A DNA stretch of 64,000 nucleotides, taken from NCBI GenBank assembly GCA_945861435.1, contig CAMAUX010000019.1, forward strand, positions 1 through 64,000, written 5' to 3'. The notes under the pieces were generated by a model that saw only the letters and a list, made by a program, of their open reading frames with translations, was not told where the DNA came from and ran no database searches. Shown here in pieces: positions 45,537 through 53,932 of the stretch. The position numbers and the translations under genes are program-made. Positions within the stretch are counted from its first letter, which is position 1. Every line of letters begins with the position of its first letter. The DNA comes from Chthoniobacter flavus. Its GTDB lineage: Bacteria; Verrucomicrobiota; Verrucomicrobiia; Chthoniobacterales; Chthoniobacteraceae.

Positions 45537-47369
45537 ATGATGCCGCACTTCGCGAATCCCGATTCCGCAGGAGCCTCCGACTCGATCCCCGCGCGCGCAG
45601 AACTCAGGGTCGAGGACACGTGGGATCTCGCTGCACTCTATCCAAGCCCCGCCGATTGGGACGCAGCGCTGCTGGCGCTGAAGGACTCGTACCCAGCCAT
45701 CACGCGGTTCAAGGGCCGGGTCGGTGAATCCGCGGCGACCTTGTGCGAGTGCCTTGAATTGGACAAGGAGCTGAGCCTCCAAATCGAACGCCTCGGACAT
45801 TACGCGAGTCTGCGCACCAGCGAGGACAGCTCGGATTCCGCGAACCTGAGCCGCGAGGCGCAGTTCGACAATCTCATGACACGCGTCAGCGAGGCATGGT
45901 CGTTCATCAGCCCGGAAATCATGTCGATCACCGACGCCACGTTCTCCCGGTTTCTCGAGGACCCTCAGCTTGCGCCATGGCGTGCGAGTCTCATCAAGAC
46001 TCGGCGCTTCAAACCGCACACGCTCTCCGTGCAAGAGGAGCGGTTGCTCGCGCTCGGGGCCAGCGCGTTGAGCGGCCACTCGGACACCTTCTCACAGCTC
46101 ACCAACGTCGACATGAAGTTCGGCAAACTCGCCGACGATCAGGGCCGCGAACGCGAACTCAGCCAGAGCAGCTTCTCCTCCTTCCTCGTCCAGCGCGATC
46201 CGCAGGTCCGCAAGCGTGCATTCCATCAGTTCTACGCAGAGTTTGCAGACCACAAGTTCACCCTCGCGGCGAGCCTTGCCAATTCGGTGAAGGCGGACGT
46301 CTTCCGCGCCCGGGCCCGGAATTACGCGAGTGCGCGCGAGGCCGCGTTGTTCTCCGACGATGTGCCGGCGTCGGTCTACGACAACCTCATCTCTACCGTG
46401 CGGAGCCGGCTCGCGCCCTTGCATCGGTATTACGCGTTGCGGAAGCGCGTGCTGAAGCTCGACGAGATCCACCAGTACGACACCTATGTCCCCATCGTCG
46501 CCAAAGCCGAGACGCGCGTGGGTTTCGACGAGGCGGCAGAGATGATTCTCGGCGCCCTGCAGCCGCTCGGGGACGAGTACTGCAGCGTCCTCCGCGAAGG
46601 TCTGCTGCGCCAGCGTTGGTGCGATCGGTTCGAGAGCAGGGGCAAGCGCAGCGGTGCCTTCAGCTCCTCCTCCTACGGCAACCCGCCCTTCATCCTCATG
46701 AATTACAAGGAGGACGTGTTTGCCGATATCTACACCCTCGCACACGAGGCCGGGCATTCGATGCACACTTGGTACGCTCAGCAGAACCAGAGCTTCCAAG
46801 ACTACCACTACCCCATCTTCCTCGCCGAGGTCGCCTCCACCTTCAACGAGGAGCTGCTCACCCATGCACTGCTCGAGCAGACCAGCGATCGGTCCCTGCG
46901 CGCTTACATCCTCAATCGTCAGATCGACGACATCCGCGGCACGGTCTACCGCCAGACCATGTTCGCTGAGTTCGAGAAAATCGTGCACGCGATGGAGGAG
47001 GCTGGGGAACCCGTCACTCTCGAGACGGTGACGCAGGCTTACCGCGGTCTGCTCAAAGCTTACTTCGGTCCGGATTTCCATCTCGATCCCGAGCTCGACC
47101 TCGAGTGTCTCCGCATCCCGCACTTCTACAGCGCCTTTTACGTATACAAATACGCCACCGGCCTGAGCGCGGCAGTCAGCCTTTCGCAGCAGGTTCTGCA
47201 AGCCGGTGACGCAGCGCGCTACCTCGGATTCCTGCGCAGTGGCGGATCGCAGATGCCCCTGCCGACGCTCGCCGCGGCCGGTGTCGACATGTCCATGCCC
47301 GCACCGATCGAAGAGACGCTTGCGCTCTTCTCCCGTCGCGTGGAAGAACTGGAAGCGCTTCTCTCTTAA
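45537..47369 (+). CDS. pepF: Oligoendopeptidase F (M3 family metallopeptidase)
   Basis: This zinc peptidase of about 610 residues has the catalytic motif HEAGHSMH near residue 403, followed by the third ligand region FLAEVASTFNEELLTHALLE. The N-terminal helical domain starts DTWDLAALYPSPADWD. PepF cleaves short peptides inside the cell. The ATG at 45537 is chosen, downstream of GAGGG; a TTG at 45501 is possible. A small TPR protein gene follows 20 bases later. Confidence 0.93.
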   Translation: MMPHFANPDSAGASDSIPARAELRVEDTWDLAALYPSPADWDAALLALKDSYPAITRFKGRVGESAATLCECLELDKELSLQIERLGHYASLRTSEDSSDSANLSREAQFDNLMTRVSEAWSFISPEIMSITDATFSRFLEDPQLAPWRASLIKTRRFKPHTLSVQEERLLALGASALSGHSDTFSQLTNVDMKFGKLADDQGRERELSQSSFSSFLVQRDPQVRKRAFHQFYAEFADHKFTLAASLANSVKADVFRARARNYASAREAALFSDDVPASVYDNLISTVRSRLAPLHRYYALRKRVLKLDEIHQYDTYVPIVAKAETRVGFDEAAEMILGALQPLGDEYCSVLREGLLRQRWCDRFESRGKRSGAFSSSSYGNPPFILMNYKEDVFADIYTLAHEAGHSMHTWYAQQNQSFQDYHYPIFLAEVASTFNEELLTHALLEQTSDRSLRAYILNRQIDDIRGTVYRQTMFAEFEKIVHAMEEAGEPVTLETVTQAYRGLLKAYFGPDFHLDPELDLECLRIPHFYSAFYVYKYATGLSAAVSLSQQVLQAGDAARYLGFLRSGGSQMPLPTLAAAGVDMSMPAPIEETLALFSRRVEELEALLS

Positions 47370-47389
47370 TTCCCCACCCCACCCACCCC

Positions 47390-47854
47390 ATGGCCACGTT
47401 GGAAAAAGTCCTGCTCGCCGCTCAAGGCTACTCCGAACTTGGCATGCACGACGATGCACTCGCGGAGCTCGACAGCCTGCCTGAGGAGGAGCAGCACGAA
47501 TACACGGTCGTAGAAGCCCGCACGCAGGTGCATATCGGCGCAAAGAAGTGGGAGCCGGCCCTCGCAACCGCTGTCGTTCTGTGCAAGGAGGATCCTGTGC
47601 GGCCCACGGGTTTCATCCATGCGGCGTTCTGCCTGCATGAACTCGGTCGCACGGAAGAGGCGCGCAACCTTTTGCTCGAAGGCCCCTCAACACTGCACCG
47701 CGAGCCGACGTTTCATTACAACATGGCCTGCTACGAGTGCAGACTCGGCCAGCTCGACGTCGCACGCGCGCATCTGGAGAAAAGCTTCCAGCTCGACAAA
47801 CACTTCCGGCAGCTCGCCAAGAGCGACCCCGATCTCGTGGCCCTTCGCCCGTGA
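47390..47854 (+). CDS. TPR-repeat protein
   Basis: This 154-residue helical protein appears to consist of tetratricopeptide-like repeats, for example VLLAAQGYSELGMHDDALAE, FCLHELGRTEEARNLLLEG and YNMACYECRLGQLDVARAHL. No signal peptide is evident. Its stop overlaps the GTG start of the next gene, so the pair is likely coupled, perhaps as part of an operon with pepF. Confidence 0.75.
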   Translation: MATLEKVLLAAQGYSELGMHDDALAELDSLPEEEQHEYTVVEARTQVHIGAKKWEPALATAVVLCKEDPVRPTGFIHAAFCLHELGRTEEARNLLLEGPSTLHREPTFHYNMACYECRLGQLDVARAHLEKSFQLDKHFRQLAKSDPDLVALRP

Positions 47855-49008
47855 CCGCGCGCGCGATGGATCTCGAGCAGTTCCGGCAGCGCTTCACAGA
47901 AAACTTCTCGGAGTTCGGCGAGCTCGGCGCCTCGGTCTCCGTGTGGCAGCATGGCGTGGAAATCCTCAGCCTTGCTGGCGGGTTCCGCGATCAGGAGAAC
48001 ACCGTGGGATGGACCTCGGAGACACCCGTCCTCTTTTGGTCTGCTACCAAAGGTCTGGCAGCTGCAACCGTCCTGCACGTTCTCCAAAACGAGGGCCTCG
48101 CCATCGGACATCGCGTGTCGCACCTGTGGCCGGAGTTCGCGGCTGCAGGTAAGCGCGACGTCACAATCGGGCAGCTCCTTTCCCATCAAGCGGGCCTTTG
48201 CGCGCTCTCGGGCGCGGTGCCGGTGAATGATCACGAGGCGGTGAGTTCCGCGCTCGCCGCGCAGGAGCCCCATTGGAAACCGGGCACCGCCCATGGTTAT
48301 CATCCGCGCACCTTCGGCTTCCTGGCGGACGAGGTGGTGCGGCGCGTGACGGGGTTAACGCTGGGAAGCTACTTTCGACAGACGTTTGCAGAGCCGCTCG
48401 GGCTTGCGCTCTGGATCGGGATCGATCCGGATCTCGCGGATCATGTCGCACCCGTTTTTGCGGCGAAGACGGGGCTGCCGAAGGGTGACCCGTTCTACAC
48501 AGCATTTCTTACGAGCGATTCACTCACGGCGCGCTCCTTCGCCTCGCCGCGGGGGCTGCACAGCGCGAGCGCTCTCAACACCACCGAGGCCCGCACGGCT
48601 TCCTATCCCGGCTTCGGTGGCATCGGGACTGCCCGGGCGCTCGCTCAATTCTACGCGATGCTCGCCGATGGCGGACGCCTTGGATCCCGCACGTTCTTCA
48701 GTTCCGCGACACTCGCTCTCATGGAATCCACACTCGCAACGGGCGCAGACCGCGTGTTGCTGATGGATACTGCTTTCTCAGCAGGGTTCATGCGGGATCC
48801 GCTCGGGCCCGATGGACGCAAGCTGCGCTGTACGTTCGGCCCCTCGCTGCGGGCCTTTGGACATCCCGGCGCCGGCGGCAGCCTTGGCTTCGCGGACCCG
48901 GAGAGAGGCCTCGCGTTCGCATATGTGATGAATCAGATGCAGCCTGGCGTTCTTCCGAACCCGCGCTCGCTCCGGCTGATCGATTCGCTCTACGCGGCCT
49001 GTGGCTGA
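47851..49008 (+). CDS. Beta-lactamase-fold esterase (class C-like)
   Basis: This protein of about 385 residues belongs to the serine beta-lactamase/EstB-like family. FWSATKGLAAATVLHVL holds the SxxK nucleophile (S64, K67), HGYHPRTFGFLADEVV stands in for the YxN region, and GHPGAGGSLGF is the HxG region. There is no signal peptide, so it is likely cytoplasmic, unlike the related protein at 15226. The GTG at 47851 overlaps the preceding stop as GTGA; an ATG at 47866 is the alternative. The substrate is unknown, most likely an ester. Confidence 0.85.
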   Translation: MTARAMDLEQFRQRFTENFSEFGELGASVSVWQHGVEILSLAGGFRDQENTVGWTSETPVLFWSATKGLAAATVLHVLQNEGLAIGHRVSHLWPEFAAAGKRDVTIGQLLSHQAGLCALSGAVPVNDHEAVSSALAAQEPHWKPGTAHGYHPRTFGFLADEVVRRVTGLTLGSYFRQTFAEPLGLALWIGIDPDLADHVAPVFAAKTGLPKGDPFYTAFLTSDSLTARSFASPRGLHSASALNTTEARTASYPGFGGIGTARALAQFYAMLADGGRLGSRTFFSSATLALMESTLATGADRVLLMDTAFSAGFMRDPLGPDGRKLRCTFGPSLRAFGHPGAGGSLGFADPERGLAFAYVMNQMQPGVLPNPRSLRLIDSLYAACG

Positions 49009-49104
49009 GGGCATCAGCTCGTCGGGGCGCAGGCGTGGGTTGGCTTTTGGGGTGCTTCGTGGTGTCGCCGTGGGCTAGGTTTGAAGGATCCCAGTACTCC
49101 TTCT

Positions 49105-49524
49105 ATGCGCGCTCACACAGCATCCTTCACCGTGACAACCCGTGGCAAGGGGACCTATGAGGTGACAGACGAGGTGGCCCGGATTGTCCGCGAAAGCGGC
49201 GTGCGCACTGGCACGGCGACCGTTTTCATCCAGCACACCAGTGCGAGTCTCGTGATTTACGAGAACGCTGACCGATCTGCACGGACGGATCTGCACGAGT
49301 TCTTTGAGCGATTGGTGCCCGAGGAATCCGACTACTTCGTGCACACGGAGGAGGGCCCGGACGACATGCCTAGTCATCTGCGGATGGTGCTTACCCGTAC
49401 CAGCGAAGTGATCCCGGTCGCCGAGGGACGGATGCAGCTTGGCACGTGGCAGGGGATCTTTCTTTTCGAGCATCGGCGTGCATCGCATGTCCGGAGGCTC
49501 GTGGTCGCTGTGCTCGGCGCGTGA
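49105..49524 (+). CDS. YjbQ family protein (secondary thiamine-phosphate synthase-like)
   Basis: This protein of about 139 residues matches the conserved UPF0047/YjbQ family: FIQHTSASLVIYENADRSA and EEGPDDMPSHL are its metal-binding motifs, and GRMQLGTWQGIFLFEH is the C-terminal signature. Some members show weak thiamine-phosphate synthase activity; the physiological role is unsettled. The ATG at 49105 is used. It is probably transcribed on its own. Confidence 0.9.
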   Translation: MRAHTASFTVTTRGKGTYEVTDEVARIVRESGVRTGTATVFIQHTSASLVIYENADRSARTDLHEFFERLVPEESDYFVHTEEGPDDMPSHLRMVLTRTSEVIPVAEGRMQLGTWQGIFLFEHRRASHVRRLVVAVLGA

Positions 49525-49622
49525 ACCGCGCAAGGGCGGAGATTCCCAGCGGCCGTTCTGGCGGACGGCGTTGAGGGTTTGAATAAAACGGCGGCGAACC
49601 CGTCAGAGGAGATCAGAAGCCT

Positions 49623-49934
49623 ATGAAACAACTCCTCCCTCTGCTCCTTCTCGGAGCCATCGTCGGTATCACATCGGATGCGCGTGCAGATCACTGGCAC
49701 CATGGCGACTGCGGTTTGCCGCGGTACACACCGGGCCGCGCATATTCCGGCGGTGGCGTGGTGTACGAGGTGCGGAATTACGATGGGAGTTTTACTCGGG
49801 AATACAGGTCTCGCAGCGCGCGGCCGGTGTTCTACGGCGCCCCGGTCCGGGGTTGCCAAGGCGAAGATTTCTGCAGGCCCGCAGCGCGGGTTTATGTGAG
49901 GAAGCCGTCTTGGTCGATTTCCTTCGGATTCTGA
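49623..49934 (+). CDS. Small secreted hypothetical protein
   Basis: This 103-residue protein has a signal peptide (MKQLLPLLLLGAIVGITSDA) and a mature part rich in Gly, Tyr, Arg and Ser with four cysteines, ending in SWSISFGF. AGAGGAGA lies about 10 bases upstream of the start. The terminal aromatic residue recalls outer-membrane-associated proteins, but no family is recognised. It is alone between YjbQ and the convergent pdh operon. Confidence 0.7.
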   Translation: MKQLLPLLLLGAIVGITSDARADHWHHGDCGLPRYTPGRAYSGGGVVYEVRNYDGSFTREYRSRSARPVFYGAPVRGCQGEDFCRPAARVYVRKPSWSISFGF

Positions 49935-50085
49935 CGGGTCGACCAAGGAGCGCGGCGATCCCAAGGCAGAGGCGCTGCAAACGCGGCGTCAAGTGCCCGT
50001 GCCAATGACGGGAATGCCGATGCGGTGTCCGCTGGCCGATGAAACCAGCGGTTTCCCGTCGCGGCGTGCCTGAGGTAGGCAGGAC

Positions 50086-51351
50086 CTACATCAACATCAA
50101 CGCGGGTTGCTCGATGAGGCGGCGAAGTTCGGAGAGATATTCGGCACCCACCGCGCCGTCGACCACGCGGTGGTCAGCGCTTACGCCCACGCTCATCCGC
50201 TGGCCCGCGACGATCTGATCGTTCGCGCCGACCACCGGTTTCTTGACGATCGCACCCACGCTGACGATGAGCGCCTGCGGCGGGTTCACGATGGCGGAGA
50301 AGCTGTCGATCCCGTAGCTGCCGAGGTTCGAGACGGTGATCGTGCCACCCTGGTATTCCTCGGGTTTCAACTTTTTGCCGCGCGCCCGTGTCGCCAGATC
50401 CTTCACCGCGGCGCTGATGTCGCGCAGGGATTTTTTCTGAGCTTCGCGGATCACGGGAGTGACAAGGCCGTCATCCACTGCTACGGCGACGCTGAGGTTC
50501 ACGTTGCGGTATTGGATGATGGAGTCGCCGGCAAAACTGGCGTTCACAGCAGGAACTTTCACCGCAGCGGCGATCACGGCCTTGAGGACAAAATCATTCA
50601 CGGTGAGCTTCACGCCGCCGGACTTGTCAGCGGCCGCGTTGACTTCCGCGCGTAGCTTCATCAGCGGGCCGGCGTCCACTTCCACATTTAGGTAGAAGTG
50701 CGGGATGGTGGTCTTGCTCGCGAGCAAGCGCTCCGCGATGACACGGCGCATGCCGCTCAACGGAATAGTCTGGTCGCCTTCCCCTGCCGGTGTCGGCGGG
50801 ATTGCTGTTGCGGAAGCCGCCGCCGGAGCGGTCGGCTTTGAGGCTGCCGCCGCGCCCTTTCCAGAAAGCACATCAGCCGCAGTGATTCGCCCGCCCGGGC
50901 CGCTTCCCTGCAGGCTTTGCAGGTCGACGTTTTTCTCCGCTGCGAGTTTGCGTGCGAAGGGCGAAACCTTGATGCGCTCACCGGCGGCGCGCTGAACCGC
51001 CGGCGCTTTTGCAGAGGCGGTGGTGGGTGCAACGGCAGGCGACGAGGCTGCGGGAGAGGCCGTGGTTGCGGCTGGTTTTGCTTGAAGGGTGCCGGGTTCC
51101 GGGGGCTTTTCGCCTTTCTGAAGAAGGAGCGCGATCTGGCTGCCGATCGCGGCTTTCGATCCTGCCTTCACGAAGATCTGGTGAAGGATCCCGGAGTCAA
51201 ACGCCTCCATTTCCATCGTCGCCTTGTCGGTCTCGACCTCAGCGATCACATCGCCCACCGCGATGGTGTCGCCCTCGTTCTTGCGCCACTTGACGAGGGT
51301 TCCCTCAGTCATGGTGTCGCTCAGCTTCGGCATTTCAATGTAAGTGGCCAT
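50086..51351 (-). CDS. pdhC: Pyruvate dehydrogenase E2, dihydrolipoyl acetyltransferase
   Basis: This 421-residue protein has one lipoyl domain (lipoyl lysine K43 in EVETDKATMEME), an Ala/Pro/Thr linker, a peripheral subunit-binding domain (VSPFARKLAAEKNVDLQSL, GSGPGGRITAADV) and a catalytic acetyltransferase domain ending DHRVVDGAVGAEYL, with the active-site HxxxDG. It transfers the acetyl group to CoA. It is third in the E1 alpha-E1 beta-E2 operon. The closest E3 gene is lpdA at 17049. Confidence 0.95.
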   Translation of the reverse strand: MATYIEMPKLSDTMTEGTLVKWRKNEGDTIAVGDVIAEVETDKATMEMEAFDSGILHQIFVKAGSKAAIGSQIALLLQKGEKPPEPGTLQAKPAATTASPAASSPAVAPTTASAKAPAVQRAAGERIKVSPFARKLAAEKNVDLQSLQGSGPGGRITAADVLSGKGAAAASKPTAPAAASATAIPPTPAGEGDQTIPLSGMRRVIAERLLASKTTIPHFYLNVEVDAGPLMKLRAEVNAAADKSGGVKLTVNDFVLKAVIAAAVKVPAVNASFAGDSIIQYRNVNLSVAVAVDDGLVTPVIREAQKKSLRDISAAVKDLATRARGKKLKPEEYQGGTITVSNLGSYGIDSFSAIVNPPQALIVSVGAIVKKPVVGANDQIVAGQRMSVGVSADHRVVDGAVGAEYLSELRRLIEQPALMLM

Positions 51352-51465
51352 GGGACTTCGATTCGGTGACGTTGAAAAACGGGGTGGGACGCGGAGGTTT
51401 ATCGGATCCCGATGCGGAGGAAAACAAATTCTCCGGCGGGAACCGGGTTCCGAGGCGGGATGGCG

Positions 51466-52440
51466 TCAGAACAAGCTCAACACCTTGGCAACGACGTCCG
51501 TGGGCCGCGGCAGTTGCTTGACCTCCACCTTCGGGCTGTAGATGGCGGGTGCATCGATCGCGCTGATCCGCAGCACCGGGGCGTCCAGATCATCGAATGC
51601 CTTTTCCATCAGCAGGGAGGAGATCTGGGCGTCGACACCGCAGAAGGGTTTGTTCTCCTCGATGAGAACTGCGCGGTGCGTTTTGCGGACCGTGCGCAGG
51701 ATCGCTTCCTCGTCCAGGGGACGGATGGAGCGCAGGTCGAGAACCTCCGCGCTGATGTCGTGTTCCGCAGCGAGCAACTCCGCGGCCTTGAGGGCGGTGA
51801 GCGCGGCGCGCCCGTGGGCGATCAGGCTCACATCGGTGCCTTCACGCTTCAGGTCTGCGACGCCGAGCGGGATGACGTATTCCTCTTCAGGCACCTCCCA
51901 TTTCTCGCCGTAGAGCAGGGTGTTTTCCATGAACATCACGGGATCGTTGTCGCGGATCGCGCTCTTGAGCAGGCCCTTCGCGTCATAGGCCGTTGCGGGG
52001 CAGACGACTTTGAGGCCCGGGATGTTCGCGAGCATATTTTCCGGGGTGTGGCTGTGGGTGGCGCCCACGTTGGTCCCACCGTTGGCGGGGCCGCGGATCA
52101 CGATCGGGCAGTTGATGAGGCCGCCGCTCATGTAACGGACGAAGCCGGCGTTGTTCACGATTTGATCCCAGGCCACGGTGGCGAAGCTCCAGAACATGAG
52201 TTCCATCACCGGACGCAGCCCAAGCATCGAGGCGCCGATGCCCATGCCGATGAACGCTGCCTCGCTGATCGGCGTGTCGCACACCCGCTTGTCGCCGAAT
52301 TTCTTCCAGAGACCTTCGGTGACCTTGTAGGCGCCGTCGTATTCCGCGACTTCCTCGCCCAAAATCACCACGTTCTCGTCGCGCTGGATTTCTTCTGCCA
52401 ATGCGTGGCGCAGCGCCTCACGGTAAGTAATCAGTGCCAT
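51466..52440 (-). CDS. pdhB: Pyruvate dehydrogenase E1 component, beta subunit
   Basis: This 324-residue subunit of the thiamine-diphosphate-dependent E1 starts with ITYREALRHALAEEIQRDEN and has VVILGEEVAEYDGAYKVTEG, DTPISEAAFIGMGIGA and GATHSHTPENMLANIPGL, which form the cofactor and E2-binding regions. The length is usual. It lies 81 bases after pdhA and 114 bases before pdhC on the same strand. Confidence 0.95.
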   Translation of the reverse strand: MALITYREALRHALAEEIQRDENVVILGEEVAEYDGAYKVTEGLWKKFGDKRVCDTPISEAAFIGMGIGASMLGLRPVMELMFWSFATVAWDQIVNNAGFVRYMSGGLINCPIVIRGPANGGTNVGATHSHTPENMLANIPGLKVVCPATAYDAKGLLKSAIRDNDPVMFMENTLLYGEKWEVPEEEYVIPLGVADLKREGTDVSLIAHGRAALTALKAAELLAAEHDISAEVLDLRSIRPLDEEAILRTVRKTHRAVLIEENKPFCGVDAQISSLLMEKAFDDLDAPVLRISAIDAPAIYSPKVEVKQLPRPTDVVAKVLSLF

Positions 52441-52521
52441 AAAATTCTCAGGTGTCCGTTGATTAAAGGGTCGATGAACCCGCGCGCGCCTCCCGTCCGG
52501 AGCCGGCAGGGCTCGTGGGGG

Positions 52522-53592
52522 TTAGTTGAAGAAGTGGCGGCCGGTCCTGCCCGCCGTGGTCTGGCGGTCCACCTCGAAGTACACATCCTCGGTGATGCTT
52601 TCATCGCTCGGGATTGGGCTCTCTTCCGCGAATTGGACGCTCTCGTTCGCCTCAGTGCGGGACGCTTGGTCGAGTTCCTCGTACTTTTCCTCGGTCAACA
52701 CGCCTTCCGTGAGCAGGCGGGCTTTCCAGAGGCGGATCGGGTCGTGATCCTGCTTGTAGCGTTCGATCTCCTCCTCGCTGCGGTAGATCTTGTGTTTCGC
52801 GTCGGCCACCGAGTGCCCGTAGTAGCGGTATGTCTCGATCTCCAGCACGGTGGGACGGGATTGGCCGTGGGCGCGGTCGAGGGCCACCTGTGCCTTTGCC
52901 CGCACCTCGTAAAGGTCCTCGCCGTTGCAGGTGTCCCAGTCGATGGCGAAGCCTGCGGCGCGTTCCGCGAGGCACGTCCGGAAGGCGCTGGAACGCTCAA
53001 GGCTCGTGCCCATCGAGTATTGGTTGTTTTCGATGATATACACCACGGGCAGATCCCAGAGGGACGCGAGGTTGAGGGATTCGTAAAAACATCCCTGATT
53101 CACCGCTCCGTCGCCCATGAAGCAGAGCGCGGCACCCTTGAGTCCCTTGTACTTCAGGCCGTAGGCCAGTCCGAGGCCGAGGGGCGTCTGCCCACCTACA
53201 ATGCCATGGCCGCCCCAGTAATTCTTGTCCGGTGCGAAGAAGTGCATCGAGCCGCCCTTGCCCTTGGAGCAGCCGGTGACCTTACCGAATAGCTCGGCCA
53301 TGCATTCGTTCATGGACATGCCGACCGCCAGCGCATGACCGTGGTCGCGGTATGCAGTAATGACGTGGTCGTGCGATCCCATCAAAGAGACCGTGCCCAC
53401 CGCCACGCTTTCCTGGCCGATGTAAAGATGGAGGAAGCCGCCCATCTTGCCGGCGGAGTACTGCTTGAGGGCAGCTTGTTCGAAGTGACGAATCCGCAGC
53501 ATCTCCCGCAGGAACCGGAGTTTGTCCTCAGGGCGCAGGGATTGGTTGATGGGTGAGGATGCGAAGTCGGGGGCGGTTACGGTTTGTTCCAT
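52522..53592 (-). CDS. pdhA: Pyruvate dehydrogenase E1 component, alpha subunit
   Basis: This 356-residue subunit binds thiamine diphosphate. GKMGGFLHLYIGQESVAVG, the GDGAVNQGCFYESLNLASLW motif (GDG...NQG) and DGHGAL-like GHALAVGMSM elements are as expected for E1 alpha. The C-terminal half has RYYGHSVADAKHKIYRSEEE with the phosphorylation-loop region. It is first in the operon; the promoter should be in 53593-53931. Confidence 0.95.
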   Translation of the reverse strand: MEQTVTAPDFASSPINQSLRPEDKLRFLREMLRIRHFEQAALKQYSAGKMGGFLHLYIGQESVAVGTVSLMGSHDHVITAYRDHGHALAVGMSMNECMAELFGKVTGCSKGKGGSMHFFAPDKNYWGGHGIVGGQTPLGLGLAYGLKYKGLKGAALCFMGDGAVNQGCFYESLNLASLWDLPVVYIIENNQYSMGTSLERSSAFRTCLAERAAGFAIDWDTCNGEDLYEVRAKAQVALDRAHGQSRPTVLEIETYRYYGHSVADAKHKIYRSEEEIERYKQDHDPIRLWKARLLTEGVLTEEKYEELDQASRTEANESVQFAEESPIPSDESITEDVYFEVDRQTTAGRTGRHFFN

Positions 53593-53931
53593 AAGGCGAC
53601 GGACTCTCCTCTAAACGGCTGCCGGATTCTGTGCAACCACCAAGCTTGACGGAAAGGGTTGCCTTAGAGGCTGGGTTGGTTGGCTTTCGGAGGCTGGGCT
53701 GGGTCGGGAGGCGCTGGTGGGATGCCGTCTGAGAAATCAAGCAGAAACGGGCTCGAAAGGCCGGGCCATCCCGAAAAAAGCGAGGAAATAGCTCAGGGAA
53801 AGTGACTTACAAAAGATGGACACGGCAGGTTGGGCTCGATTAGGCTTCTGGGCTCGTTTTTCGCTCTCGCCATGATGTTTAGCCCTGCAATTTCTGCCTC
53901 CTGCTGCCGCTTGCGGTGTTCCACGTAGAAC
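53593..53931. promoter_or_regulatory. Divergent intergenic region between pdhA and mnmG
   Basis: This stretch of 339 bases has no convincing gene. It separates pdhA (minus strand) and mnmG (plus strand) and so should hold both promoters; I cannot pick -35 and -10 elements with confidence. Its right end contains a parS-like palindrome at 53917-53932. GGAGGCTGGGCTGGG-like G-rich stretches lie in the left half. Confidence 0.6.
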
Positions 53932-53932
53932 A
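53917..53932. promoter_or_regulatory. parS-like palindrome at the mnmG start
   Basis: TGTTCCACGTAGAACA matches the pseudomonad-type parS palindrome TGTTCCACGTGGAACA at 15 of 16 positions and ends on the first base of the mnmG start codon. ParB binds such sites to segregate newly replicated origins. Because gidA/mnmG lies near parAB and oriC in many bacteria, a genuine site here is plausible. Confidence 0.5.

Noticed and set aside
46092-47567. Long minus-strand frame opposite pepF
   Set aside because: It is a shadow of the pepF coding strand with no recognisable domain.
51412-53292. Long plus-strand frame across pdhA and pdhB
   Set aside because: It spans two well-supported genes on the other strand and shows no motif.
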